A stretch of DNA of 64,000 bases from Curtobacterium sp. PhB115. Its GTDB lineage: Bacteria; Actinomycetota; Actinomycetes; Actinomycetales; Microbacteriaceae. Below, one piece after another: positions 47,950 through 56,588 of this stretch. The notes beneath the pieces are model-generated. The model did no database searches. It was not told the origin of the DNA and worked only from the letters and a program-made list of their open reading frames with translations. Each line of letters opens with the position of its first letter. Positions within the stretch are counted from its first letter, which is position 1. The stretch spans positions 62,001-126,000 of the forward strand of contig NZ_RJKR01000010.1 of the NCBI RefSeq assembly GCF_003752025.1, in the 5' to 3' direction. Both the position numbers and the translations under genes were made by a program.

Positions 47950-49610
47950 CGGAGGTCCTCGGCCGGACCGGAGTTCGGCTCCCAACCGGCTTCGCGGAGC
48001 GCCGCACGGGCCTCGTCGCGTGCCGAGTACGGGGTGCGGACGCCCGCGATGTCGCGGTAGTCCTGGTGGCCGGGGCCGGCCCAGAGGATCGAGTCCCCCT
48101 CGCCGAGCAGGCTCACGGCCTTGCGGATGGCAGCCTCGGGCGGGCTGACCTCGTAGAGCTCGTGGTCCGGGTAGGCCGCACGAGCGGCCTCGACGAGGGT
48201 CGTCCGGATCGACGCGGCGTCCTCGAAGCGGGGGTGGTGGTCGGTCACGACGAGGATGTCGGAGCCGGCGGCCGCCACGCGGGCCATGTCGCCGCGCTTG
48301 GTCTTGTCGCGGTCGCCGTCCGCGCCGAAGAGCATGAGGACCTTGCCCGACGTGAACTGCCGGACGGCGGCGAGGGTGTTCTCGAAGGCGTCGGCACTGT
48401 GGCCGAAGTCGACGTACACGCTGGGCCCGCGGTCCCCGGAGACCCGCTCGGTGCGGCCCGGCAGGTAGCACTCGATGGCGGAGACGGAGGAGCCTTGTCC
48501 GTCGCGGTCGCTCGTGTCGTCCTCGTCGGGGTAGCGACGGTGGTTGCTCCCGAGCGCGTGCGCGATGGCGCCGAGCTCGAAGCCGCCCTCGACCAGCATG
48601 ACGATCGCCAGCGCGGCGTTCGCGGCCATGTGCCACCCGATCAGGGGCACACGGGTGGTGAGCTCGCGACCCTCGGGCCCCGTCAGACGGAACTCGGTGT
48701 AGGCCGCGTGCGCCTCGACGATGTCGACGTGCCACTCGGCCTCGACGTCGGGGTGCACGGTGATCGTGGTGACCGGGATGCGGGAGTCCTGCACCACGCG
48801 GTGGCCCCAGTCGGTGTCCAGCGAGACGACGCCGCGACGGGCGTGCTCGGGCTGGAACAGCGGGAGCTTCGCCTGGTAGTACTCCTCCATGTCGGCGTAG
48901 TCGTCGAGGTGGTCGTGCGACAGGTTCGTGAAGGCCGCGACGTCGAAGACGATGCCGTCGACACGGTGCCGGCTGAGGGCCTGCGCGCTCACCTCGACGG
49001 CGACCGCGCGGACCTCGCTCTCGCGCATCCGGGCGAGGAGCGCGTGCATCTCGCTGGCCTCGGGCGTGGTGAGACGGCTGGTGACGCTAAGCGTGCCGAT
49101 GTGGCGCTCGGCGGTCGAGCTGAGGCCGGTGACGAGCCCGAGCTGCTTGAGGATCCCCTCGAGGATGTACGACGTGCTCGTCTTGCCGTTCGTGCCGGTG
49201 ACGGCGAACAGCTGCGGCAGGTCCGTCGCCTCGTCCGGGTGGGTGCGGTAGACCCACGCGGAGACGTCACCGAGCGCTGCGCGGGGGTCGTCGACGACGA
49301 GCACCGGCAGGCCGGACGGCTCGACGAGCGCGACACCGTCGGCGTCGGTCAGCACGGCCACGGCGCCGCGCTCGGCGGCTTCGGTCGCGAACTGCGCGCC
49401 GTGCCGGTTCGCACCGTGCACGCCGACGAACAGGTCACCCGGCTGCACCTCGGCGGCGCTCAGGGTGACACCGGTCGTCTCGACGGCGTCGACCGAGCCG
49501 ACGACACGCAGACCGAACGCGTTCGCGAGTTCGGCGACGGGCCTCGGCGTCGGGTGTTCCGGTCGGAGGACCGGGGGGATCCGTGCGGACAAGTGCTCCT
49601 TCTTCCTCAC
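47946..49610 (-). CDS. murE: UDP-MurNAc-dipeptide third-residue ligase MurE
   Basis: Adds the third residue of the stem peptide. 554 aa if the GTG at 49610 (GTGA overlap with ftsI) is used; a TTG at 49592 after AAGGAG is the alternative. P-loop AVTGTNGKTSTSYILEGIL, NLSHDHLDDYADMEEYY and VDFGHSADAFENTLAAV are conserved. The substrate motif that reads DNPR in diaminopimelate-adding enzymes is DHHPR here (48242-48228), so the third residue may be homoserine, ornithine, diaminobutyrate or lysine rather than diaminopimelate. Type-B peptidoglycan of Microbacteriaceae would fit. Confidence 0.94.
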   Translation of the reverse strand: MRKKEHLSARIPPVLRPEHPTPRPVAELANAFGLRVVGSVDAVETTGVTLSAAEVQPGDLFVGVHGANRHGAQFATEAAERGAVAVLTDADGVALVEPSGLPVLVVDDPRAALGDVSAWVYRTHPDEATDLPQLFAVTGTNGKTSTSYILEGILKQLGLVTGLSSTAERHIGTLSVTSRLTTPEASEMHALLARMRESEVRAVAVEVSAQALSRHRVDGIVFDVAAFTNLSHDHLDDYADMEEYYQAKLPLFQPEHARRGVVSLDTDWGHRVVQDSRIPVTTITVHPDVEAEWHVDIVEAHAAYTEFRLTGPEGRELTTRVPLIGWHMAANAALAIVMLVEGGFELGAIAHALGSNHRRYPDEDDTSDRDGQGSSVSAIECYLPGRTERVSGDRGPSVYVDFGHSADAFENTLAAVRQFTSGKVLMLFGADGDRDKTKRGDMARVAAAGSDILVVTDHHPRFEDAASIRTTLVEAARAAYPDHELYEVSPPEAAIRKAVSLLGEGDSILWAGPGHQDYRDIAGVRTPYSARDEARAALREAGWEPNSGPAEDLR

Positions 49611-51376
49611 CACGTGGACGGGTAGGTCTTCGCCTGCGTCGTGGAGGGGGCGACACGGTACTTCTCGAGCACCTGGGACATGAGTGTGCGGAACGCCGGA
49701 GCCGCTCCGCTCGACCACTTGTTGGTCTGCGGCTTCGTGAACGTCACCGTGACAACATACTGGGGGTCTTCTGCGGGTGCCATTCCGGCCACCGAGGTGA
49801 TGCGCTGCGAGCCGTAGCCCTTCGAGCCCTCGGCCACCTCGGCGGTACCCGTCTTCGCGGCGATGTTGTAGCCCGAGATCGGCTTCATGCCCACGAGCGT
49901 GCCACCGGTGACGACGCTCTGCAGCATGTCGGTCACCTGCGTCGCGGCGCTCTCGGACACGACGCGCTCCTTCTGCACGTCGGGCGCGTCGATCGTCGTG
50001 CCGTCGGCCGTCTCGCAGCCCTTCACGAAGTGCAGCGGGATCCGGACCCCGCCGTTCGCGATCGTCTGGAACACGCTCGCGACCTGGACCGCGGTCGTCG
50101 AGATGCCCTGACCGAACATCGAGTTGATGTTGGTCTGCTGGTCCCAGTTCGGGCTCGAGCCGTAGTCCATCGACGGCTGCCCCGGGTAGTCGATCGCCGA
50201 CTCCGGCTCGAACAGCCCGAACTTCTGCATGTAGTCGTACCGCTGCTGCGCGGTGAGGCGCGACCCGAGCTCGGTGATGCCGACGTTCGACGAGTCGCGG
50301 AGGATCCCGGTCAGTGTCAGGTTCTCGGTGTCGTGGAACTCCGAGTCGTGGATCGTGCCGCCCCAGGGGAACGTGCGCGAGTACGGCACGACGGCCTGGT
50401 CGGTGGGGCTCGACTTGCCCTGGTCGATCAGGGCGGCGGCGATGGCGGCCTTGATCGTCGAGCCGGGCTCGTACGAGTCGGTCAGCGCGCGGGACCCGAA
50501 GGCGCCCTTGTCGGTCGTCGCGTCGACGTCGTTCGGGTCGACCGTCGGGTAGTCCGCGACGGCCAGCAGCTCACCGGTCTTCACGCTCGTGACCGTGGCG
50601 GTGGCGGACACCGCCTGCAGGTCCTTCGCGGCCGAGGCGATCGTCTGCTCCGCCATGTACTGCAGGTCGCTGTCGATCGTCGTCTCGAGCGTGCCGCCGT
50701 CCTTGGCCAGCTTCTTCGTCACGGTGCTGCCGGGCAGCTGGACGCCGTCCTCACCGCGCTCGTAGGTCTCCGAACCGTTCGTCCCGGCGAGGCACTTGTT
50801 GTACGCGTACTCGAGTCCGGCCTGGGCTCCGTCGGTCCCCATGAACCCGGTGATGTTGCCGGTCGTGGCACCCGTCGGGTACACCCGTGAGGCCTGCTGC
50901 TCCTTGTAGATCCACGGGATGCCGAGGTCGGTGACGGCCTCGTAGTGCTTCACGTCGAGGCCCTTGACCAGGTACGCGAAGTCGGACTTCGGGTTCGCCG
51001 CGATGTTCTTCTGCATGGTGGCGACGTCCCCGCCGGAGGCCTTCGCCAGCGCCTTCAGGGCGGTGTCGACGGTGACCTCCTTGACGCGGGTGCCGCCGAG
51101 CTTGCCCTCGAACTTCTTCACCAGGCGGGGCGAGGTCGTGATGTTGTACCGCGTGACGCTGTCGGCGAGCTCGGTGCCGTTGCGGTCGACGATGGAGCCG
51201 CGGGTGCCGTAGATCGTCACCGGGATGCTGCGCTTCTCGGCGGACTGCTTGTTCAGCTCGGCCGCCTGGACGACCTGGATGTCGACCAGTCGCACCACGA
51301 ACACGCCCACCAGGGCGATCACGGCGAGCATCACGATGCTGTAGCGCAGGCGTCGGTTGCGGATCGTCTTCGTCAC
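49607..51376 (-). CDS. ftsI: Septal transpeptidase FtsI (class B PBP)
   Basis: Cross-links septal peptidoglycan together with FtsW. 589 aa. One N-terminal membrane helix (YSIVMLAVIALVGVFVVRLV), pedestal domain with GTRGSIVDRNGTELADSV, and the transpeptidase domain with SxxK at 306-309 (EPGSTIKAA), SSN at 362-364 and KTG at 508-510 (AAKTGTAEV). No PASTA domains. GTG start at 51376; 49 bp after the ftsL-like gene; GTGA overlap with murE. Confidence 0.96.
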   Translation of the reverse strand: MTKTIRNRRLRYSIVMLAVIALVGVFVVRLVDIQVVQAAELNKQSAEKRSIPVTIYGTRGSIVDRNGTELADSVTRYNITTSPRLVKKFEGKLGGTRVKEVTVDTALKALAKASGGDVATMQKNIAANPKSDFAYLVKGLDVKHYEAVTDLGIPWIYKEQQASRVYPTGATTGNITGFMGTDGAQAGLEYAYNKCLAGTNGSETYERGEDGVQLPGSTVTKKLAKDGGTLETTIDSDLQYMAEQTIASAAKDLQAVSATATVTSVKTGELLAVADYPTVDPNDVDATTDKGAFGSRALTDSYEPGSTIKAAIAAALIDQGKSSPTDQAVVPYSRTFPWGGTIHDSEFHDTENLTLTGILRDSSNVGITELGSRLTAQQRYDYMQKFGLFEPESAIDYPGQPSMDYGSSPNWDQQTNINSMFGQGISTTAVQVASVFQTIANGGVRIPLHFVKGCETADGTTIDAPDVQKERVVSESAATQVTDMLQSVVTGGTLVGMKPISGYNIAAKTGTAEVAEGSKGYGSQRITSVAGMAPAEDPQYVVTVTFTKPQTNKWSSGAAPAFRTLMSQVLEKYRVAPSTTQAKTYPSTW

Positions 51377-51425
51377 GCGGTGCGGTCCTTCCCGGGTGGA
51401 GCTGAGGGTGGTGCAGACCCGCAGG

Positions 51426-52193
51426 TCACCGGGTGGAGGGCGCCTGGAGCTGGTTCGCGTCGGACTCTACGGACGACTTCGACGAAGCCCCGTCCGACGC
51501 GCTGGCGCCGCCGGTCTTCTCAGACGCCGTGCCCGTCTTCTCAGTCGAAGTGGTCGTGCCGGTGGTGCCGGTGCCGGTGCCCGTGCTGGTGCCGCCGGTG
51601 CCGCCGGTGCCGCCGGTGCCGGTGCCGGTGCTGCTCGTGCTGCCCGTGCTCGACCCCGTCTCCTTGCTCGCCGAGGTGTCACCCTGCTTCGCCGCGAGGG
51701 GCACGTCGTCCAGCAGCGAGTTCGGCACCTGGTTCGAGGTCGCTGCCGTGGCCTGGTCGGCGACCGCCGGAGTCGGCGTGCCGTAGACACGACCGGTCTT
51801 CGGGTCGAGGTAGACCGGCGTCGAGTTCGCGATCATGCCGAGTGCCTGCGCGTTGCGGGCGAGGTTCTGCGGCGAGTCGAGCACCCGGAGCTCCTCGGAC
51901 AGCGACTGCTGCGTGCGGGAGAGGTTCGTCTGCTCGGTGCTGAGGGAGTTCAGCGTGTACGCCCCCTGGCTCAGGACCATGCTGATGCCGAGCTGTGCCA
52001 GGAGCAGGATGCCGAGCGCCACGACGGCGGTGACCGCGTACCCGATGCGGGGACGAGCGCGGCGCTGGGCCTTGGTCGGGGTGACCTCGACGAGTTCCGG
52101 CCGGTGCGCCCGGTCGGGGCGGTCGGTCCGCTCGGGACGCGCGGTCCGCGACGGGATGACGGCGGGGTCGACGAGTGCGAGGTTCGTGCTCAT
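51426..52193 (-). CDS. ftsL: FtsL-like bitopic septum protein with a long Gly/Thr/Ser tail
   Basis: Position between rsmH and ftsI and topology identify an FtsL-type protein. 255 aa: a basic cytoplasmic part (RTARPERTDRPDRAHRPELV), a membrane helix at about 52-75 (YAVTAVVALGILLLAQLGIS), then a short coiled coil with LSTEQTNLSRTQQSLSEELR and DSPQNLARNAQALGM, the usual FtsL core. The last 110 residues, absent from ordinary FtsL, are low-complexity Gly, Thr and Ser encoded by CCGGTG-type hexamer repeats at 51550-51660. This tail would lie outside the membrane. It starts 1 bp after the rsmH stop. Confidence 0.82.
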   Translation of the reverse strand: MSTNLALVDPAVIPSRTARPERTDRPDRAHRPELVEVTPTKAQRRARPRIGYAVTAVVALGILLLAQLGISMVLSQGAYTLNSLSTEQTNLSRTQQSLSEELRVLDSPQNLARNAQALGMIANSTPVYLDPKTGRVYGTPTPAVADQATAATSNQVPNSLLDDVPLAAKQGDTSASKETGSSTGSTSSTGTGTGGTGGTGGTSTGTGTGTTGTTTSTEKTGTASEKTGGASASDGASSKSSVESDANQLQAPSTR

Positions 52194-52194
52194 G

Positions 52195-53160
52195 TCACTT
52201 CCGGATCCGCTCGGCCGCGCGGAGTCGCACGGGTGTTGCTCGGGGGTTGGCGGCGCGTTCGGCCTCGTCGGCCAGTTCGGCGCCCTTGACGATCAGGGAG
52301 AAGGTGGGGGCGTGCTCGGGCAGCTCGACCGGCAGGCCGGCGGGGGCGCTCGACTTCGTGCGCTCCACCAGGGCCCGCTTGACGATGCGGTCCTCGAGCG
52401 ACTGGTAGGACTCGACGACGATCCGGCCACCGACCGCGATGGCGTCGAGCGCCGCCGGGATCGCCCGCTCGAGGACGCTCAGTTCGGCGTTGACCTCGAT
52501 GCGCAGCGCCTGGAACACGCGCTTGGCCGGGTGGCCCTGGCGCTGGATCGCCACCGGGGTGGCGTCGTGCAGCACCTGGACGAGGTCGCCGGACATCTCG
52601 AACGGCTTGCTTGCCCGCCGGTCGACGATCGCGCGGGCGTAGCGGCCGGCGAGCTTCTCCTCGCCGTAGCGCTGGAAGATCCGGCGGAGTTCGCCCTCGT
52701 CGTACGTGGCGAGCACGTCGGCGGCGGTCTGCCCCTCGGTCCGGTCCATCCGCATGTCGAGCGGAGCGTCCTGGCTGTACGCGAATCCGCGCTCGGCCCG
52801 GTCGAGCTGCAGCGAGCTCACCCCGAGGTCGAACAGCACGCCGTCCACCTTGGCGAACCCTTCGCCTTCGATCGCGTCGACGATGCCGTCGTAGACGGTG
52901 TGCACCAGGCGGACGCGGTCACCGAAGCGGGCGAGCCGCTCCCCCGCGATGCCGAGCGCGTCGGTGTCGCGGTCGAGCCCGATCAGCGTCAGCTCCGGGA
53001 ACCGTTCGAGCAGCCCCTCGGAGTGACCGCCCATGCCGAGCGTCGCATCGACGACGACCTTGCCCGGTCCCTCGAGCGTCGGCGTGAACAGGTCGACGAT
53101 GCGTTCGAGCATCACCGGCGTGTGCGGGAAGCGTGGCGTCTCGTTGTCGTTCTCGGCCAT
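52195..53160 (-). CDS. rsmH: 16S rRNA m4C1402 methyltransferase RsmH
   Basis: SAM-dependent N4-methylation of C1402 in 16S rRNA. 321 aa from ATG at 53160 with GAGGGG 6 nt upstream; an ATG at 53202 would add 14 unconserved residues. Motifs: [31 protein letters not shown] (SAM loop), [32 protein letters not shown] and the C-terminal [15 protein letters not shown]. Second gene of the dcw operon. Confidence 0.97.
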   Translation of the reverse strand: MAENDNETPRFPHTPVMLERIVDLFTPTLEGPGKVVVDATLGMGGHSEGLLERFPELTLIGLDRDTDALGIAGERLARFGDRVRLVHTVYDGIVDAIEGEGFAKVDGVLFDLGVSSLQLDRAERGFAYSQDAPLDMRMDRTEGQTAADVLATYDEGELRRIFQRYGEEKLAGRYARAIVDRRASKPFEMSGDLVQVLHDATPVAIQRQGHPAKRVFQALRIEVNAELSVLERAIPAALDAIAVGGRIVVESYQSLEDRIVKRALVERTKSSAPAGLPVELPEHAPTFSLIVKGAELADEAERAANPRATPVRLRAAERIRK

Positions 53161-53266
53161 GTGCAGCCCCTCGTCCTCCGGGCCGCGGGTCCGGATCCCC
53201 ATCCATGCGACCTGACATCGGGGAAGTGATGTCAGGGCTTCACGGCTGGGAGTCCCGATCCACGGA

Positions 53267-53698
53267 TCAGAAGATCCCCGGGATCACCTCCTCGTCGTTG
53301 TCGGCGAACGCCTCTTCGGCCTCGGCGTAGTAGGCCTCCCACGCGGGGGTCGACCAGATCTCGGCACGGTCACCGCTGCCGATGACCGTGAGGTCCCGCT
53401 CGAGCCCCGCGTACTCACGGAGGTTCTGCGGGATCGTCACGCGGTTCTGCTTGTCGGGCTGTTCGGCGCTGGCCCCCGAGAGGAACAGACGCATGTAGTC
53501 CCTGGTGCGCTTCGACGTCATCGGAGCGGTCCGGATGCGTTCGTGGAGTTCCTCGAACGTCCGGGCACTGAAGACCACGACGCAGCGTTCCTGGCCGCGG
53601 GTCATCACGAGTCCCCCGGACAGTTCGTCCCGGAACTTGGCGGGGAGGATCACGCGACCCTTCTCGTCGAGCTTCGGGGCATGAGTACCGAGCAGCAC
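53267..53698 (-). CDS. mraZ: Transcriptional regulator MraZ
   Basis: AbrB-like DNA-binding protein that heads the division and wall operon and usually represses it. 143 aa with two SpoVT/AbrB-like repeats: [20 protein letters not shown] and [20 protein letters not shown], with the DxxGR/DxxNR signatures, and [23 protein letters not shown] start at 53698. GTGGRG boxes at 53716-53751, 10 or 20 bp apart, sit directly upstream and would allow self-control. Confidence 0.97.
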   Translation of the reverse strand: MLLGTHAPKLDEKGRVILPAKFRDELSGGLVMTRGQERCVVVFSARTFEELHERIRTAPMTSKRTRDYMRLFLSGASAEQPDKQNRVTIPQNLREYAGLERDLTVIGSGDRAEIWSTPAWEAYYAEAEEAFADNDEEVIPGIF

Positions 53699-53715
53699 GT
53701 CGGGCCTCCCCTCCG

Positions 53716-53751
53716 CTCCACCGGACCGTTGCGAGCCCCACTTTACTCCAC
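53716..53751 (-). promoter_or_regulatory. Promoter-proximal GTGGRG boxes, likely MraZ operator
   Basis: Reading toward mraZ: GTGGAG (53751-53746), GTGGGG (53741-53736) and GTGGAG (53721-53716). The boxes are 10 and 20 bp apart, one and two helical turns. The middle contains AAAGTGGGG. MraZ of other bacteria binds short TGG-containing repeats spaced 10 bp, so this is the expected operator. TAAAGT between boxes could also serve as a -10. Confidence 0.65.
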
Positions 53752-53867
53752 TCCCCTCCCCCTGCCCAGGATTCCGCTCCCTTTTCCGCCCACGACACCC
53801 CTTTTGGGGTCGCTCGGGGCCGGTTCCGCGCGCCGACGCGTCGCCCGATGCCCGTCAGGACGGGGAT

Positions 53868-53922
53868 GTGGAGCGGAGTGGAGTGCGTGGAGGAAAGTGG
53901 AGGACTTCCACAGCCGGTGGAG
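53868..53922 (+). promoter_or_regulatory. Distal cluster of five GTGGAG boxes
   Basis: GTGGAG at 53868, 53878, 53887, 53897 and 53917 on the plus strand, the opposite orientation to the proximal boxes, with 9-10-bp spacing and one 20-bp gap. It lies about 170 bp upstream of mraZ in the 795-bp gene-free stretch 53699-54493. A further pair 10 bp apart is at 54475 and 54485. Confidence 0.6.
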
Positions 53923-53950
53923 CGCGGCGGGGCGCGGCGCGCGGCTTCAC

Positions 53951-54410
53951 CCCGGCCGGGAGGCGCGACCCACCCCCGCCCCGCACGACCCGCACGCGCG
54001 CGGCCGGCTCCATCACGCCCGGCCGCCGGCCCCCGAGTGGTCACGACATGCCGCCAGCGCACCGCCGAGGTCGCACGAACTGTCGCCCGAGCGAGCTGCG
54101 GGCGACACTTCGTGACCCCTCGGCGATCAGCGGGCGGGGTGTCGTGACCCCTCGCGCCGCCACCACCCCGCCAACGCCACGCCGCCGGGAGGCACCACGC
54201 ACCTCCGCCCGGCACCACCCACCCACGCGCGGCCGGCTCCACCGCGCCCGGCCGCCGGTCCCCGAGTGGTCACGACAAGCCGCTCGCGCGCCGCCGAGGT
54301 CGCACGAACTGTCACCCAAGAGGACCGCGGGCGACACTTCGTGACCCCTCGGCGGTCAGCGGACGGGGTGTCATGACCCCTCGCGCCGCCGCCACCCGCG
54401 CCGGCTCCCC
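53951..54410. repeat. Two tandem units of about 230 bp upstream of mraZ
   Basis: Corresponding landmarks recur about 230 bp apart: CCGGGAGGC at 53956/54186, CGGCCGGCTC at 54001/54231, CGCCGAGG at 54063/54292 and GGGCGACACTTCGTGACCCC at 54100/54329. Each unit holds a palindrome from CGCCGAGG to CCTCGGCG, 63 bp, with ACGAACTGTCGCCC facing GGGCGACACTTCGT. A second GTGTCGTGACCCCTCGCGCC or similar line follows. The modules are the same as in the 194-bp array upstream of dnaE, but the unit length and arrangement differ. No gene is visible. Confidence 0.9.
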
Positions 54411-54448
54411 GCGCGCCACCCACACCTACCCACCCCCGGGAACACGAA

Positions 54449-54476
54449 ACGGGGCCGGCCCGAAGGCCGACCCCGT
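54449..54476 (-). terminator. Terminator of the DUF3040 gene
   Basis: An 11-bp stem with one mismatch (CGGGGCCGGCC / GGCCGACCCCG) and a CGAA tetraloop, reading as TTCG on the minus strand. It lies 18 bp after the DUF3040 stop codon. Confidence 0.85.
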
Positions 54477-54493
54477 GGAGGAGTGTGGAGCGT

Positions 54494-54898
54494 CTAGCTC
54501 TGGTCGTTCCGTTTGTCCCAGCGGTCGTTCATGCGATCCATGAACGAGCCCCCGCCGTTGCTGCCGGCGCTGCCGGTGGGTCGAGCAGCACCGCCGGACG
54601 CGGGACCGCCGCTCCGAGGCGCCTTCGCCTTCGGGGCGCGCATGCCGGGTCGCAGCGCGAAGAGGACACCGGCGAGCATGACGACGAAGCCGAGGATGCC
54701 CAGCAGCGGCGCCTTGATGACGAGTCCGATGATGACGATTGCGACCCCGGCGAGTGCGCCGAGCACCCCGAGCGTGATGGACGTGTACGTCGGACGGCCC
54801 TGTCGACGTGTGACACGTGCCACGAAATCGGAATCGTTCTGGTAGAGGCTGCGCTCCATCTCTTCGAGAAGGCGCTGCTCCTGTTCCGAGAGCGGCAT
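54494..54898 (-). CDS. DUF3040 membrane protein, 134 aa
   Basis: A small actinobacterial protein of unknown function that regularly neighbours mraZ or idsA. The N-terminal motif PLSEQEQRLLEEMERSLYQN is typical of DUF3040. Two membrane helices follow (SITLGVLGALAGVAIVIIGL and LLGILGFVVMLAGVLFAL), then a Gly/Ser/Arg-rich tail. The ATG at 54898 is chosen because GAGGGA lies 6 nt upstream; the open frame extends 30 codons further into the divergent promoter. It is divergent from idsA. Confidence 0.9.
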   Translation of the reverse strand: MPLSEQEQRLLEEMERSLYQNDSDFVARVTRRQGRPTYTSITLGVLGALAGVAIVIIGLVIKAPLLGILGFVVMLAGVLFALRPGMRAPKAKAPRSGGPASGGAARPTGSAGSNGGGSFMDRMNDRWDKRNDQS

Positions 54899-55027
54899 CT
54901 GGGTTCCCTCTGTTCCTGGGATCGACGCTTGGTTGGGATGACTCTGGTGTTCGGGTGAAGCTGGTGTTCCGGACGAGGTGGGGAACACCTTGCCGAGTGG
55001 ACCGATTCTATGCCTCAGTCACTCCAC

Positions 55028-55033
55028 TAGGGT
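55028..55033 (+). promoter_or_regulatory. -10 box close to the idsA start
   Basis: TAGGGT ends 7 nt before the GTG at 55041, again placing the transcription start at the start codon. The same bases also provide a weak AGGG ribosome site, so the two readings compete. Confidence 0.4.
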
Positions 55034-55040
55034 AGGGATC

Positions 55041-56159
55041 GTGGCTGAGAGTACGCGATTAGTGGACCTCGTATCGGCGCGTATCGACCGGGCACTCGAC
55101 GAGCAGCGTGAACGGCTCCTCGCGATCAGCCCCGACCTCGCGCCGTTCGACCAGTACGCCCGAGACCTGCTGTCCGGCGGCAAGCGTTTCCGGGCGCTGT
55201 TCTGCTACTGGGGATGGCAGTCGGTGGCGGGCCGCTCCGGGTCGTTCGACCCGCTGGCCGAGGGGTCCCGGCAGACCACCGCCGAGGCGATCGTCACGGT
55301 CGCCGCCGCGCTCGAGGTCTTCCACGCCGCAGCCCTCGTCCACGACGACATCATGGACCGCTCGGACACCCGTCGCGGGCGTCCGGCAGCACACCGCCGG
55401 TTCGAGTCCCTGCACGAGGAGTCCGGCTTCGTCGGCGACCGCGGGCAGTACGGCACGAACTCCGCGCTGCTCCTCGGCGACCTGCTCCTGTCCCTCAGCG
55501 ACGCCGTGTTCGACGAGGGCCTCGCGCTCCTCGACCCGGTGCGCGGCCGGATCGTCCGCCAGGAGTTCCACGCGATGCGCCTCGACGTCACGGCGGGGCA
55601 GTACCTCGACGTGCACGAAGAGACCGCCTGGCCGGTGATCGACGAGTCCGAGCACCTGCTCCGTGCCCAGCGCGTCATCGTCTTCAAGTCCGCGAAGTAC
55701 TCGATCGAGGCACCCCTCGTCATCGGTGCGCTCGTGGCCGGCGCGAGCGACTCGCAGCTCGAGGGGCTCCGCGCGTTCGGACTCCCCCTCGGCGTCGCCT
55801 ACCAGCTCCGCGACGACATGCTCGGCGTGTTCGGCGACCCCGAGGTCACCGGGAAGCCCGCCGGCGACGACCTCCGCGAGGGCAAGCGCACCGTCCTCAT
55901 CGCCTCGGCCCGCAAGGCGCTGCCGTCCGGTCCGCGCCAGCTCCTCGACGAGCTGCTCGGCGACCCCGACCTCGACGAGGAGCAGGTGCAGATGCTCCGC
56001 GCGACCCTCACCGAGTCCGGTGCGGTGGCCGCGGTGGAGCGGTCGATCGACCGGCACGTGCAGCGTGCGAAGGCGGCGCTCGAGGCGTCGCCACTGACGC
56101 CGTCGGCGCGCGACCAGCTCGCGTCGTTGGCCGACACGGTCAGCCGGCGGACGTCCTAG
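55041..56159 (+). CDS. idsA: Polyprenyl diphosphate synthase (IdsA type)
   Basis: All-trans isoprenyl chain elongation from IPP and an allylic diphosphate. 372 aa from GTG at 55041. First Asp-rich motif in ALVHDDIMDRSDTRRGRPA, GGKRFR substrate site, LLLGDLLLSLS, and second Asp-rich motif in GVAYQLRDDMLGVFGD followed by GKPAGDDLREGKRTVL. Chain length cannot be read with confidence. The products feed quinones, carotenoids or undecaprenyl carriers. The M. tuberculosis relative (idsA2) also lies near the Rv2175c and pknL genes. Confidence 0.94.
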   Translation: MAESTRLVDLVSARIDRALDEQRERLLAISPDLAPFDQYARDLLSGGKRFRALFCYWGWQSVAGRSGSFDPLAEGSRQTTAEAIVTVAAALEVFHAAALVHDDIMDRSDTRRGRPAAHRRFESLHEESGFVGDRGQYGTNSALLLGDLLLSLSDAVFDEGLALLDPVRGRIVRQEFHAMRLDVTAGQYLDVHEETAWPVIDESEHLLRAQRVIVFKSAKYSIEAPLVIGALVAGASDSQLEGLRAFGLPLGVAYQLRDDMLGVFGDPEVTGKPAGDDLREGKRTVLIASARKALPSGPRQLLDELLGDPDLDEEQVQMLRATLTESGAVAAVERSIDRHVQRAKAALEASPLTPSARDQLASLADTVSRRTS

Positions 56160-56173
56160 AACCAGCCCGTCAC

Positions 56174-56220
56174 GGATTGGAGGCGCGGTACCAGCTGGCA
56201 CCGCGCCTCCAGTCCGATCC
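56174..56220. terminator. Bidirectional palindromic terminator (module 1)
   Basis: GGAGGCGCGGT (56179-56189) pairs with ACCGCGCCTCC (56200-56210) around a 10-nt loop, and outer GGAT/ATCC extends the stem. It lies between the convergent idsA and Rv2175c-like genes and belongs to the GGAGGC palindrome family. Confidence 0.9.
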
Positions 56221-56231
56221 GGGGTCGGCTG

Positions 56232-56588
56232 CTAGAGCAGCGACTGGGCCACGCGACGCACCTCGGCCTTGCGACCGGCGCGCAGCGCCGCGATCGGCGA
56301 GACGCCCATCGAGTCGTCGACCGTGAGCATCCAGCGCACGGCCTCGTCGTCGGTGAAGCCGTTGTCGCTGAGGACGGTGAGGGTGCCACGGAGCTCGGGC
56401 AGGGGCTCGCGGTCCTCGAGGAACTCGCTGGGGACCCGGAGGACACCGCCGACGCGGGCGGCCAGCAGGGTCTTCTCCTCGAACAGGCGGTGGATCCGAC
56501 CCGGGCTGGTGCTGAACAGGTCCACCAGTTCGGGGACGGTCAGCCAGCGCTCGGAGAGGGTCAGGTCGTCGACGGGTGCAGCACTCAC
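56232..56588 (-). CDS. Rv2175c-family DNA-binding protein
   Basis: Homologue of mycobacterial Rv2175c, a winged-helix-like DNA-binding protein that is a substrate of the kinase PknL. 118 aa: ERWLTVPELVDLFSTSPGRI (helix-turn-helix), LLAARVGGVLRVPSEFLEDR, and a C-terminal helical part RGTLTVLSDNGFTDDEAVRW with VDDSMGVSPIAALRAGRKAE. The GTG at 56588 is chosen because upstream residues are unconserved and the length then fits the family. The early Thr/Ser residues (VDDLTLSERW) are candidates for phosphorylation. Divergent from the LysM gene. Confidence 0.9.
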   Translation of the reverse strand: MSAAPVDDLTLSERWLTVPELVDLFSTSPGRIHRLFEEKTLLAARVGGVLRVPSEFLEDREPLPELRGTLTVLSDNGFTDDEAVRWMLTVDDSMGVSPIAALRAGRKAEVRRVAQSLL

